40,995 bases of DNA from Rhabdothermincola sediminis (GTDB lineage Bacteria > Actinomycetota > Acidimicrobiia > Acidimicrobiales > Acidimicrobilacustridaceae), in contig NZ_JACFSZ010000023.1 in assembly GCF_014805525.1 (NCBI RefSeq), positions 1 through 40,995 of the forward strand, written 5' to 3'. Positions 8,767-17,236 of this stretch are shown one piece after another. Positions within the stretch are counted from its first letter, which is position 1, and each line of letters begins with the position of its first letter. Under the pieces are notes generated by a model that was given only the letters and a program-made list of their open reading frames with translations, was not told the DNA's origin and made no database searches. The position numbers and the translations under genes were made by a program.

Positions 8767-10002
8767 CTAGCGGCCCCGCAACGCTCGCCGGAGCATGTCC
8801 AGCACCGAGATGGCGGCGAACTGGCGGACCCGTTCCCGATCGCCGGGCAGGCGCACCATGGTCGAGCGGGTGTCGCCCTCCACGGTCACCGCCATGAACA
8901 CGGTGCCGACCGGCAGACCCTCCTGCTCGGCCGGTCCGGCCACCCCGGTGACCGCCACCGCGCAGTCCGCGCCCAGCAACCGGCAGGCTCCCTCCGCCAT
9001 CTCGACCGCCGCCTCGTCGCTCACCACCGGGCCCCGGCGCACCCCCAGCACGTCGAACTTCACCTCGCTGGCGTAAGAGACCACCCCACCCCGGAACACC
9101 TCGCTGGCGCCGGGCACCGCGGTCACCCGGGCGGACACCAGCCCGCCGGTGACCGACTCGGCGGCGGCGAGGGTGAGTCCCCGGTCTCGCAGCATGGCCA
9201 CGACGACCTCCTCCATGGACTCGTCGTGGGTGCTGAATACCAGATCACCGAGGAGCTGCTCGAGCAGCTCGACCTCCGCGTCGAGGATGGCGTCGGCCTC
9301 GTCGAGGGTGGCCGCCTTGGCCGTGGCCCGGATCTTGATGCCCTCGATGCCGCTGGCGAGGAACGCCAGCGTGCACCGACCCGACCGATCGAGCTCCTCG
9401 ATGCGTCCGGCGAGCATCTCCGCCAGACCCGACTCGGACTGGCCCCAGGTACGCAACACGCGGCTGCGGATCACCGCCTGCTCGCCGGCCCGTCGCCGCA
9501 GGTCGGGGATCACCGCGCCCGCCACCATCGCCTGCATCTCGTAGGGGACGCCGGGCACGGCGTAGATCACCTTGTCGCCCACTGGGCAGATCAGTCCGGG
9601 GGCGGTGCCGGGCTGCTGTGCCATCACGGTCGCCCCGACCGGCACCAATGCCTGGCGGAGGTTGTTGGCGGGCATCTCGCGACCGCGAGCGCCGAACATC
9701 GCCCTGATGCGCTCCTCCACCTCGGGGTCGAGCTGCAACTCGACCCCCATCACCTCCGCGATGACGTCGCGGGTGATGTCGTCGGGGGTCGGCCCGAGGC
9801 CGCCGCACACGATCACCGCGTCGGAGCGATCCAGCGCGATGCGCAACGCCTGCCCGATCCGCTCCCGGTTGTCGCCCACCTTGGTCTGGAAGTGCGAGTC
9901 GATGCCCGCGACGGCGAGCTGCTCACCGATCCAGGCCGAGTTCGTGTCCACGATCTGGCCGAGCAACAGCTCCGTGCCGACCGCAACGACCTCACAGCGC
10001 AT
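8767..10002 (-). CDS. cinA: CinA-family nicotinamide mononucleotide deamidase/pyrophosphatase
   Basis: Two-domain CinA protein of 411 residues. The N-terminal MoCF-like domain (about 1-170) has EVVAVGTELLLGQIVDTNS and GGLGPTPDDITRD; the C-terminal amidase domain (about 255-411) has AAESVTGGLVSARVT, FRGGVVSYA and AVTGVAGP. CinA enzymes recycle NMN in pyridine nucleotide salvage, and in some bacteria CinA is co-transcribed with recA; here recA is nearby but in a separate transcript. I start at ATG 10002 because GGGAG precedes it; 16 residues of open Arg-rich frame before that are not conserved and would overlap pgsA. pgsA-cinA adjacency is classical in actinobacteria. Confidence 0.95.
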   Translation of the reverse strand: MRCEVVAVGTELLLGQIVDTNSAWIGEQLAVAGIDSHFQTKVGDNRERIGQALRIALDRSDAVIVCGGLGPTPDDITRDVIAEVMGVELQLDPEVEERIRAMFGARGREMPANNLRQALVPVGATVMAQQPGTAPGLICPVGDKVIYAVPGVPYEMQAMVAGAVIPDLRRRAGEQAVIRSRVLRTWGQSESGLAEMLAGRIEELDRSGRCTLAFLASGIEGIKIRATAKAATLDEADAILDAEVELLEQLLGDLVFSTHDESMEEVVVAMLRDRGLTLAAAESVTGGLVSARVTAVPGASEVFRGGVVSYASEVKFDVLGVRRGPVVSDEAAVEMAEGACRLLGADCAVAVTGVAGPAEQEGLPVGTVFMAVTVEGDTRSTMVRLPGDRERVRQFAAISVLDMLRRALRGR

Positions 10003-10021
10003 CGCTCGACGCTCCCGCCGC

Positions 10022-10663
10022 TCAGCCGCCGGGCGGGTAGTGGGGGCCACCGGGATCGCGGGACATGGTCGTGGCTGCCCGCCGGCCGTCGAGCAGGTAC
10101 TGGCCCCCGCTGACCAGGGCGAAGAACACCGCGGCCCACAGCAGCGAGTTGGCGATCCAGCGGTAGGGCACCAACCAGGGCATCAGGGCCGCGCCGACGG
10201 CCAGCGCCTGCAGGAACGTCTTGGCCTTCGCGCTCGGGCGAGCGGGCACCGCCAGCCCGTGGCGGGCGAGCTGCACCCGGAACAGCGAGATCGCGAGCTC
10301 GCGGGCCGCGATCACCACCACCGGCACCAGCGGGAAGGCGTCCGCGGCGACCAGGGCGAACATGGCCCCGAGCACCAGCACCTTGTCGGCCAGCGGATCG
10401 AGGAAGGCGCCGCTGCGGGTGGTGCCGTAGCGGCGGGCCATCAACCCGTCGACGAAGTCGGTGGCGGCGAGCACGGTCCAGAAGACGAAGTTGGGCCAGG
10501 TGGCCACGGTGTCGGCGATCATGGCGAACAAGGCCGGTGCGGCGAGCAGCCGCACGACGGTCACGAAGTTCGCCGGCGTGGCCAGCGCCGAGGGTCCGTA
10601 GACGGATGCGTGCGGGGGTGCCGGGGCGCTCGCCCGGCCCTCGCCCGGCTCCACGTCGCTCAT
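10022..10663 (-). CDS. pgsA: CDP-diacylglycerol-glycerol-3-phosphate 3-phosphatidyltransferase
   Basis: Membrane CDP-alcohol phosphotransferase that makes phosphatidylglycerol phosphate. The catalytic metal-binding signature DxxDGxxAR...GxxxDxxxD is visible as DFVDGLMARRYG followed by GAFLDPLADK (about residues 65-90). Several hydrophobic helices follow, for example VLVLGAMFALVAADAFPLVPVV (split here between two helices) and NSLLWAAVFFALVSGG. 213 residues. ATG 10663 overlaps the rimO stop in ATGA, so translation is coupled. The enzyme could use another alcohol (for example inositol phosphate), but the cinA context favours PgsA. Confidence 0.92.
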   Translation of the reverse strand: MSDVEPGEGRASAPAPPHASVYGPSALATPANFVTVVRLLAAPALFAMIADTVATWPNFVFWTVLAATDFVDGLMARRYGTTRSGAFLDPLADKVLVLGAMFALVAADAFPLVPVVVIAARELAISLFRVQLARHGLAVPARPSAKAKTFLQALAVGAALMPWLVPYRWIANSLLWAAVFFALVSGGQYLLDGRRAATTMSRDPGGPHYPPGG

Positions 10664-11943
10664 GGCCCCGCCCCACCGCCCGCCACACCGGCAGGAGCCG
10701 GCGCCCCGACCGGCACCGCCTCGAGATCGGGACCTGCCGCGCCGGTGATCTCGACCTCGGCGAAGACGCCGACGGGGAGGTGCGAGGGCACGGCGATGAC
10801 GCCGTCGATCTCGGGTGCCTCCCGGTAGCTGCGGGCCCGCCCCGGTGCCTCCACCAACACCTCGACACGGCTGCCGAGCAACTCGTCGCGTTTGGTCGCC
10901 ATGATGGCGTCCTGCAGCTCGCGCAGCTCGGCCAGCCGCTCCGCCACCAGCGACGCCGGGACCTCGCCGTCGAGCCCGACCGCGTAGGTGCCCTCCTCGC
11001 GGGAGAAGGCGAAGAACCCGCACCAATCGAGCTGCGCCTGCTCGACGAACGCGAGCAGCGCGTCGTGATCGGCCTCCGTCTCCCCCGGATACCCCACGAT
11101 GAAGTTGGTGCGCAGCGCGGCCGCGGGCTCCGACCGGCGGATGCGATCGATGCGCTCGAGAAAGCGGCGGGCGTCACCCCAGCGGCGCATGCGCCGCAGC
11201 AAGGGCGCCGACACGTGCTGGAGGGAGAGATCGAAGTAGGGCACGCCGGTGGCCACGATCGTGTCGATCAGCTCGTCGGACAGCTCGGCGGGATACAGGT
11301 AGAGCAGCCGCACCCAGTCGACCCGCCGGGCCGCCTCACGCACGAGCGGCACGAGCTGCTTGCGGCCCCGGCCCTGGTCGCGACCGTAGCTGGCGAGGTC
11401 CTGGGCGACCAGCACGACCTCACGGACCTCGAGCGCGTCGATCTCGGCCAGCACCTCGTCGAGGGTCCGCGACCGCTGCCGGCCACGGAAGCTGGGGATG
11501 GCGCAGAAGCCGCAGCTGCGGTCGCATCCCTCGGCGACCTTCACGTACGCCCAGGGAGCCGCCGCCGGCGGGCGGGGAAGGTTCAACAGGTCCAACGAAG
11601 GTGTCGCGGGCTTCGTGCCGATGGTGACCGGCACCCCGAAGCCGACGACCGCGTCGGCCTCCGGCAGCTCGGCCGCGAGCTCCTGGCCGTAGCGCTCCGC
11701 CAGGCAGCCGGTGACCACCAGCTGCGCGCCCGGCCGCCGGGCGTCGCCCAGCGCGAGGATCGTCTCGATCGACTCGGCCCGGGCCTCCTCCACGAAGGCA
11801 CAGGTGTTGACCACCACCAGGTCGGCGTCCTCCGGTGCCGGCGCGGCGGCCATGCCCTCCGCCAGCAGCGTGCCGGCCAGCTTGTCGGAGTCCACCTGGT
11901 TCTTGGGACAGCCCAGGGTCTCCACCCAGAAGGTCCGCGCCAT
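10660..11943 (-). CDS. rimO: Ribosomal protein S12 (Asp) methylthiotransferase RimO
   Basis: Radical-SAM enzyme that methylthiolates an Asp of ribosomal protein S12. 427 residues from ATG 11943. Auxiliary cluster: C12 (ETLGCPKNQVDSD, the RimO-type GCPKN), C48 (NTCAF) and C80 (TGCLAERYG). Radical-SAM cluster: C140/C144/C147 (EGCDRSCGFCAIP). FRGRQRSR and a C-terminal TRAM domain complete the family picture, and GCPKN separates it from MiaB. The chosen start is backed by a TACGAT -10 box 6 nt upstream; an in-frame GTG at 11967 would lie upstream of that box. Confidence 0.96.
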   Translation of the reverse strand: MARTFWVETLGCPKNQVDSDKLAGTLLAEGMAAAPAPEDADLVVVNTCAFVEEARAESIETILALGDARRPGAQLVVTGCLAERYGQELAAELPEADAVVGFGVPVTIGTKPATPSLDLLNLPRPPAAAPWAYVKVAEGCDRSCGFCAIPSFRGRQRSRTLDEVLAEIDALEVREVVLVAQDLASYGRDQGRGRKQLVPLVREAARRVDWVRLLYLYPAELSDELIDTIVATGVPYFDLSLQHVSAPLLRRMRRWGDARRFLERIDRIRRSEPAAALRTNFIVGYPGETEADHDALLAFVEQAQLDWCGFFAFSREEGTYAVGLDGEVPASLVAERLAELRELQDAIMATKRDELLGSRVEVLVEAPGRARSYREAPEIDGVIAVPSHLPVGVFAEVEITGAAGPDLEAVPVGAPAPAGVAGGGAGP

Positions 11944-11949
11944 CCCCCG

Positions 11950-11955
11950 ATCGTA
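11950..11955 (-). promoter_or_regulatory. TANNNT -10 box, rimO
   Basis: Minus-strand TACGAT lies 6 nt before the rimO ATG, the spacing expected for a leaderless transcript. Confidence 0.5.
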
Positions 11956-11988
11956 CCGGAGCGCCACCTGCCGCCCGCCGGAGCGGTG

Positions 11989-12525
11989 TCAGCGCAACCG
12001 ACCGAGGGCGAGTGCGGTGGCCAGCCCGGTGAGCGACAGCCCGTCGGTCACCGCCCCCTGCGCCAGCAGCTCGACCACCCGATCCACCGGGACCCACTCC
12101 ACCCGCTCGGCCTCCGAGGGATCGGTCGGCTCGCCGACGTGCACCGCGCCGCTCGCCAGGTACGCGGTGAACGACTGGTCGGACAACCCGTTGGTCGGGA
12201 ACCAGCTGGCCAGCCGCTCGAGCGGGCCGGGCCGCCAACCGGTCTCCTCCAGCGCCTCGCGGGCCGCGGCCTGCTCCAGGCTCTCACCGGCGTCGACGCG
12301 CCCGGCGGGGATCTCCCAGCCCCAGGTGTCGGTGATGAAGCGGTGCCGCCAGAGCAGCAGCACCCCGCGGTCGGGGTCGTGCACGATGACCCCGACGGCT
12401 GGTGCGGTGGATCGCACCACGTGGTGCTCGAAGCGCCGGATCCCCGGCACCTCGACATCGACGAGCGTCAGGCGCAACCAGTCGCTGCGGTAGAGGGTGC
12501 GCTCGCCGTGGACCGTCCAGCGCAT
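11989..12525 (-). CDS. Nudix hydrolase (ADP-ribose pyrophosphatase type)
   Basis: 178 residues with a perfect Nudix box from G75 to W97: G-x5-E81-x7-R89-E90-x-x-E93-E94-x-G96, which binds the catalytic Mg2+. The preceding VLLLWRHRFITDTWGWEIPAG matches the ADP-sugar pyrophosphatase subgroup, where the hydrophobic WEIPAG strand leads into the box, so ADP-ribose or a related sugar nucleotide is the likely substrate (inference from subgroup only). The gene begins 13 nt after the SMP-30-like gene, so the two are probably co-transcribed. There is no domain besides Nudix. Confidence 0.88.
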   Translation of the reverse strand: MRWTVHGERTLYRSDWLRLTLVDVEVPGIRRFEHHVVRSTAPAVGVIVHDPDRGVLLLWRHRFITDTWGWEIPAGRVDAGESLEQAAAREALEETGWRPGPLERLASWFPTNGLSDQSFTAYLASGAVHVGEPTDPSEAERVEWVPVDRVVELLAQGAVTDGLSLTGLATALALGRLR

Positions 12526-12538
12526 CGGTGTGGCTGGT

Positions 12539-13453
12539 TCAGAACGCGAGGGGTAGGCCCGGGCGAGGCCACTCGCAGGAGAACAGCTTGCCGGTGCCCG
12601 ACGCGGTGATGAACGCGGTGCGGCCTCCGATACCTCCGAAGCAGATGTTGGTCACGATCGTGTCGGGGACCGGCACGTGTTCGATGGTCGAACCGTCGGG
12701 CGACACGCAGGTGATGCCGCCGTTGACGATGGTCGCCACGCAGACCCACCCGTCGCCGTCGACGGCCAGCGAGTCGAACAGCTGGCCCTCCGGGGCGTCG
12801 TGGAGCAGTTCGCCACCGTGCCTGCCCGGCGACGAGGGCGACGTCGCCACCCGACCGGGGCCCGTGACCTCCCAGGCCCAGAGGCGGCCGTGGTGGGTCT
12901 CGGCGACGTACAGGCGCGACCCATCGGGCGACAGGCCGATGCCGTTGGGGCTCTCGAGCCCGTGCACGACCCCCTCGATGCGGGAGCCGTCCGGGTGGGC
13001 GTAGAGCACGGCGGCCTGGGTCGAGTCACCGGTGACGCCGTGGTCGGTGAACCAGAAGCCGCCGTGCACGTCGAACACGAGGTCGTTGGGTGCGATGAGC
13101 GGGTCATCGCCGCAGGCGGTGTAGACCACACGCACCTCACCGGTGGTGGGATCGACCCGCTGGATCGAACCGCCCGCGTGGGCCGAGCCCGGGGACGGGA
13201 CCAACCCGATGCCTTCCACCTCGTTCCAGTCGAAGAACCCCCCGTTGTTGCAGAGGTACACGGCCCCGTCGGGTCCGATGGCCGCGCCGTTCGGGCCTCC
13301 ACCGCAGTCGGCCACCACCTCGATCGTTCCGCCGGGACGCACCCGGCTCAGCGTGCCCCGGGCGATCTCGACCAGCAGCACGCTGCCGTCGGGCATGGCC
13401 ACCGGACCCTCCGGGAACCTCAGCCCCGATGCCAGCTCCACCAGCTCGCTCAT
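12539..13453 (-). CDS. SMP-30/gluconolactonase-family beta-propeller protein
   Basis: 304 residues with the repeated pattern of a six-bladed propeller: LRFPEGPVAMPDGSVLLVEI opens blade one, then PNGAAIGPDGAVYLCNNGG, PNDLVFDVHGGFWFTDHG, PNGIGLSPDGSRLYVAETH and FDSLAVDGDGWVCVATIVNGG. The family's metal ligands are expected at E15 (FPEGP), the Asn of PND and the Asp of SLAVD, all present. Members hydrolyse sugar lactones or related esters; the substrate here cannot be told. No signal peptide, so cytoplasmic. It is followed by the Nudix gene with a 13-nt gap. Confidence 0.88.
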   Translation of the reverse strand: MSELVELASGLRFPEGPVAMPDGSVLLVEIARGTLSRVRPGGTIEVVADCGGGPNGAAIGPDGAVYLCNNGGFFDWNEVEGIGLVPSPGSAHAGGSIQRVDPTTGEVRVVYTACGDDPLIAPNDLVFDVHGGFWFTDHGVTGDSTQAAVLYAHPDGSRIEGVVHGLESPNGIGLSPDGSRLYVAETHHGRLWAWEVTGPGRVATSPSSPGRHGGELLHDAPEGQLFDSLAVDGDGWVCVATIVNGGITCVSPDGSTIEHVPVPDTIVTNICFGGIGGRTAFITASGTGKLFSCEWPRPGLPLAF

Positions 13454-13468
13454 GGCCGGTTCCTAGCA

Positions 13469-13485
13469 CGCGGGAGCTCCCCGCG
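13469..13485 (-). terminator. Hairpin downstream of the exchanger gene
   Basis: CGCGGG/CCCGCG, 6 bp with a 5-nt loop, begins 27 nt after the exchanger stop and lies just before the SMP-30-like gene. No U-tract. Confidence 0.35.
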
Positions 13486-13512
13486 CTCACCGCCAGGGGA
13501 TCAGCCCACGAG

Positions 13513-14478
13513 TCAGAGCACCAGGAGCGGGACCATGGCGGCGTAGAGCCCGAGCAGCACCCCTCCCTCGACCCGGTCCACCAGCAGCCGCCGGCCCATC
13601 ACCACCCACGACACGGCGACCACGACGATCGACGCCACCGCAGCCCGCCGGGCGACCCCGGGATCGGCGAGTGCGCCGGCGCCGGCCAGCGCCACCACAG
13701 CTCCCACGGCGAGGCTGTTGACGAGGTTGGAGCCGAGGACGTTCCCCACGATCAGGTCGTCGTGGCCGTGGCGTGACGAGGCGATCGCGGTCACCAGCTC
13801 CGGCAACGAGGTTCCCACCGCCACCAGCGTCACACCCACGATCCCCTGGGAGATGCCGAGCCGCTCCGCCACGTCGGAGGCCCCGCTCACCAGGAACTGC
13901 GCCCCCACCAGCACGCCGGCGAGCCCCAGCACCACCCGCAGCAGCTCCCGCGCCCGCCGGCGAGGCGAGACACGCTCGTGGTCGGTCTCTTCCTGCACCT
14001 CGACGACGAGGCGTCGCTCGTCCTCCCGGTTGCGCAACGCGGCACGAACCAGCAGCCACACCGCCCCGGCGAAGCCGGCGAGCAGCACGGCGCCCTCGAT
14101 CCGGTAGAGGCGACCAGCCATCACCATCACCGCGAACCCGACCGTAGCGGCCGCGCTGAGCGGGACCTCGCGGCGCAAGACCCGTGAGGTGACGCCCACC
14201 CGGCGCACGAGCGCCGCGCACCCGAGCACGAGCGCGAGGTTCGCGACGTTCGAGCCGAGGATGTTGCCGACCCCCAGGTCGACGTTGCCCTCGACGGCCG
14301 CCAGGCCCGACACGAACAGCTCCGGGGCGCTGGTCCCGAAGCCCATCACCACCACGCCCACGATCACCGGCGAGAGCTGCAGCAGGCGGGCCAGGCGAGC
14401 CGACCCCAGCACGAAGTGGTCGGCGGCCTGCGTGAGCAGGACCAGACCGGCGAGAACGGACGCGACCGCGAGGACCAC
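13513..14478 (-). CDS. CaCA-family Ca2+/Na+ (or H+) exchanger
   Basis: Integral membrane cation exchanger of 321 residues with the inverted duplication typical of the CaCA (YrbG-type) family. The two ion-binding alpha repeats are visible: GFGTSAPELFVSGLAA (about 47-62) followed by LGSNVANLALVLG, and VAVGTSLPELVTAIASSRHG (about 215-234) followed by VLGSNLVNSLAVG. The central loop (about 145-170) is charged (NREDERRLVVEVQEETDHE), as expected for the cytoplasmic link between halves. It starts at GTG 14478, 6 nt after the ftsK stop, so it is likely translated from the ftsK transcript. The ion specificity cannot be read from the sequence. Confidence 0.92.
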   Translation of the reverse strand: MVLAVASVLAGLVLLTQAADHFVLGSARLARLLQLSPVIVGVVVMGFGTSAPELFVSGLAAVEGNVDLGVGNILGSNVANLALVLGCAALVRRVGVTSRVLRREVPLSAAATVGFAVMVMAGRLYRIEGAVLLAGFAGAVWLLVRAALRNREDERRLVVEVQEETDHERVSPRRRARELLRVVLGLAGVLVGAQFLVSGASDVAERLGISQGIVGVTLVAVGTSLPELVTAIASSRHGHDDLIVGNVLGSNLVNSLAVGAVVALAGAGALADPGVARRAAVASIVVVAVSWVVMGRRLLVDRVEGGVLLGLYAAMVPLLVL

Positions 14479-14484
14479 GGGCGG

Positions 14485-16959
14485 TCAGCCGCTCTGGGCG
14501 GCCAGGACCTCGTCGAGCTCCTCGGGGGTCATGAGCACGGCGCGGGCCTTCGAGCCCTCCGAGGGGCCGACCACGCCACGCTGCTCGAGCAGGTCCATGA
14601 GGCGTCCGGCGCGCGCGAACCCCACACGGAGCTTGCGCTGCAGCATCGAGGTCGAGCCGAGCTGGGAGCGGACCACGAGCTCCATCGCCTGGAGCAGCAG
14701 ATCGTCGTCGTCGTCACCACCGGCGCCACCGCCACCGGAGCCGGGCTCCGCGTCGTCGGGACCTTCGACCCCTTCGACGTAGACGACCTCGGGGGACTGC
14801 CGACGCCAGTGGGCGACGACGTTGCGGACCTCCTTCTCCGTCACCCACGCGCCCTGGATCCGCTGGGGAACGCTCGACGACGGCCCGAGCAGCAGCATGT
14901 CGCCCCTGCCGACCAGCCGTTCAGCGCCACCCTGGTCGAGGATCACCCGGCTGTCGGCCAGGCTGGACACCGCGAACGCCAGCCGCGCCGGGATGTTGGC
15001 CTTGATGACACCGGTGATGACGTTGACCGACGGCCGCTGGGTGGCGATGACCAGGTGGATACCGACCGCGCGGGCCATCTGGGCGATGCGGCAGATCGAC
15101 TCCTCCACGTCGCGGGCCGCCACCATCATGAGGTCGTTGAGCTCGTCGACCACCACCAGGATGTACGGCAGGCGCTCGTACTGCGGGGCACCGGGCGCGT
15201 CGTCGACGAGGTCCCCGCGGTCGTAGGCCGCGTTGTACCCGTTGATGTCGCGGAAACCGACCTCCGAGAGCAGGTCGTATCGCCGCTCCATCTCCCTCAC
15301 CGCCCACGCCAGCGCGTTGGCAGCTTTCTTCGGGTTGGTCACCACGCCCGTCAGCAGGTGCGGGAGGCGGTTGTACTGGCCCAGCTCCACCCGCTTGGGG
15401 TCGACGAGGATCATCCGCACCTGGTCCGGTGTCGAGCGCATCAGCACCGAGGTGATCAGGGAGTTGATGCACGACGACTTGCCCGCCCCGGTCGCCCCGG
15501 CGATGAGGATGTGGGGCATGGTCGCCAGGTTGGCCAGGATCGCCCGCCCGTTGATGTCACGGCCGATCGCCACCTCCAGGGGGTGCTTGGCCCGCTTCGC
15601 TTCCTCCGACTGCAGGATGTCGCCCAGCGCCACCACCTGCCGCCTGGCGTTCGGTACCTCCACCCCGATGGCTTGGCGCCCGGGGATCGGGGCGAGGATC
15701 CGCACGTCGGGCGAGGCCATGGCGTAGGCGATGTCGCGGTGCAGGCTGGTCACCTTGGCGACCTTGACGCCCGGGGCGAGCTCGAGCTCGTAGCGGGTCA
15801 CCGTCGGGCCCACGACCATGCCCACCAGGCGGGTCTGTACCCCGTGCTCGGCCAGCGCGTTCTCCAGGGTCCGGCCCTGTTCCTCCACGAACGCCCGGTC
15901 GACCTCCTGGGTCTCGGAGCGGTCGAGGAGCTTGGCCGGCGGCAGCTTCCAGGTCGGCGGCCGAGCAGCGGGGCCGAGGTCGATGGCGAGCTGCTCCACC
16001 TCACCCGGCACGTCGTCGGCCCCGGGAACGTGCAGGGGGTGCTCGGCGGCGGGCTCGAGTTCCACCGGCTCGTCCTCCGCGAGGTCGGCATCGGGCGGTG
16101 GGTCCTCCCCGGCCACGATCACGGTGGGGGCATCCTCCGCTGCCGGGAGCCGGCTCTCCGGTCGACCCTCGTCCGGTTCGCCTCCGGATCGTTGCTCGCG
16201 CAGATCGATGGTGTGGTCCCCGTCGCCGAGGTGGAACAGGGTGCGCGACCGGTCCCGCGCGGCGCGCCCCACCGCTGCCGACACCGCCGCGACCCGCGCC
16301 CACGCGGCGCGCACCGGCGTGCCGGTCAGCAGCACCAGCCCGATCACCGCGATGGCGCCGAGCACGAAGCCCGACCCCCACACCCCGAGCAGCTCGCCCA
16401 GGGGACCGCCGGTGAGAGCGCCCGCGTAGCCACCGGCACGGGTCAGCTCGGCGGTGGGGGCGTCGAGCGGCGGGCGGCCCCCGGCGAGATGGAGCAGCCC
16501 CGAGCCCGCGACCGCGAGGAGCACCGCGCCGATGATCGGCCGGACCGGGAGTCGGGTGCGCTCGCCCTCGCGGGGGCCCCGCACGAGGGTCGCGCCGAGG
16601 GCGACCAGTGCGATCGGGACCAGCCACGCCAGGCGGCCGACCAGGGAGCCGAGCATGTCGGCGACCGCCTCGCCCACCGGGCCGGCGGCATCGGCGAAGA
16701 CCCCGAGCGCGGCGACGATGCCGGCGGCGATGCACACCACCCCCCAGACGTCGTGGCCGTGGCCGTCGAAGGCTTCCCGGATCGCCGCCGCCAGGCCGGC
16801 CCTCCCCGACCGGGACCTGCCGGATCCGGACCGGCCCTTCGCCTGGCGTCCCTGGCGACCGTTGCCGGACGTCGAGCCCTTCGCGCCTCGGCCGGTGCGT
16901 GCCGGTGGCGTCGACCTCGGGCGCGACGAGGACGTCGTGCTGCGTTGCTTCGTGGCCAC
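14485..16959 (-). CDS. ftsK: DNA translocase FtsK/SpoIIIE
   Basis: Septum-anchored DNA pump that clears chromosome termini during division. In the 824-residue form from GTG 16959: a basic, Ser/Gly/Arg-rich N-terminus (1-55), four membrane helices (about 68-200), an acidic Pro/Glu linker, then the RecA-like motor with Walker A GATGAGKSS (about 487-495) and Walker B ILVVVDELND (about 602-611), and a C-terminal gamma winged helix (about 740-815: LVVRSQLGSTSMLQRKLRVG) that reads orienting sequences. The frame extends 62 residues further upstream with no family resemblance; GTG 16959 is supported by TAGCGT 10 nt upstream. bioB and bsaP lie upstream, an exchanger gene downstream. Confidence 0.96.
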   Translation of the reverse strand: MATKQRSTTSSSRPRSTPPARTGRGAKGSTSGNGRQGRQAKGRSGSGRSRSGRAGLAAAIREAFDGHGHDVWGVVCIAAGIVAALGVFADAAGPVGEAVADMLGSLVGRLAWLVPIALVALGATLVRGPREGERTRLPVRPIIGAVLLAVAGSGLLHLAGGRPPLDAPTAELTRAGGYAGALTGGPLGELLGVWGSGFVLGAIAVIGLVLLTGTPVRAAWARVAAVSAAVGRAARDRSRTLFHLGDGDHTIDLREQRSGGEPDEGRPESRLPAAEDAPTVIVAGEDPPPDADLAEDEPVELEPAAEHPLHVPGADDVPGEVEQLAIDLGPAARPPTWKLPPAKLLDRSETQEVDRAFVEEQGRTLENALAEHGVQTRLVGMVVGPTVTRYELELAPGVKVAKVTSLHRDIAYAMASPDVRILAPIPGRQAIGVEVPNARRQVVALGDILQSEEAKRAKHPLEVAIGRDINGRAILANLATMPHILIAGATGAGKSSCINSLITSVLMRSTPDQVRMILVDPKRVELGQYNRLPHLLTGVVTNPKKAANALAWAVREMERRYDLLSEVGFRDINGYNAAYDRGDLVDDAPGAPQYERLPYILVVVDELNDLMMVAARDVEESICRIAQMARAVGIHLVIATQRPSVNVITGVIKANIPARLAFAVSSLADSRVILDQGGAERLVGRGDMLLLGPSSSVPQRIQGAWVTEKEVRNVVAHWRRQSPEVVYVEGVEGPDDAEPGSGGGGAGGDDDDDLLLQAMELVVRSQLGSTSMLQRKLRVGFARAGRLMDLLEQRGVVGPSEGSKARAVLMTPEELDEVLAAQSG

Positions 16960-16969
16960 AGTGGCCTCA

Positions 16970-16975
16970 ACGCTA
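16970..16975 (-). promoter_or_regulatory. TANNNT -10 box, ftsK
   Basis: Minus-strand TAGCGT, 10 nt before the ftsK GTG. It supports the shorter start and a near-leaderless mRNA. Confidence 0.4.
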
Positions 16976-17051
16976 ACAGCAGCAACATCAGCCACTGGCG
17001 GATCGTGCGCGACGCCAGCGCCCGGCTCTGTCGGGCCCTCGCGGGTGGGGC

Positions 17052-17231
17052 TCAGGCGGGTGGGAGCGGACCGTGCTCCCGGCAGGTGGCCTCGAAGCCG
17101 GTCGGGATGACCACCACCCGCAGGCGCCGGCCGCACGACGGGCAATGGCGAGGGGGGTCGAGCGCCCGCCGGCAGGCCGCCTGGTCACACGCCCCGGCGC
17201 GGGCGCCACACCACCGGCACCAGGGGTCCAT
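17052..17231 (-). CDS. bsaP: Small Cys-rich protein, likely biotin synthase auxiliary protein BsaP
   Basis: 59-residue protein starting 5 nt after the bioB stop. It holds seven cysteines: CRWC and two singles (C15, C20) in the first third, then CPSCGRRL, IPTGFEATC and REHG. The CxxCGRR...VxVxPxGxxAxCxxHG pattern matches the small protein encoded after bioB in mycobacteria (Rv1590 type), described as an iron-sulfur partner that lets BioB turn over. The longer open frame in which it sits is otherwise out-of-frame bioB. The assignment rests on pattern, size and position recalled from the family, not a search. The extra N-terminal CRWC is not something I recall from the mycobacterial protein. Confidence 0.75.
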   Translation of the reverse strand: MDPWCRWCGARAGACDQAACRRALDPPRHCPSCGRRLRVVVIPTGFEATCREHGPLPPA

Positions 17232-17236
17232 CGGCC

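Noticed and set aside
10537-12609. A plus-strand open frame of about 690 codons opposite pgsA, rimO and the Nudix gene
   Set aside because: Crosses three well supported minus-strand genes and shows no motif.
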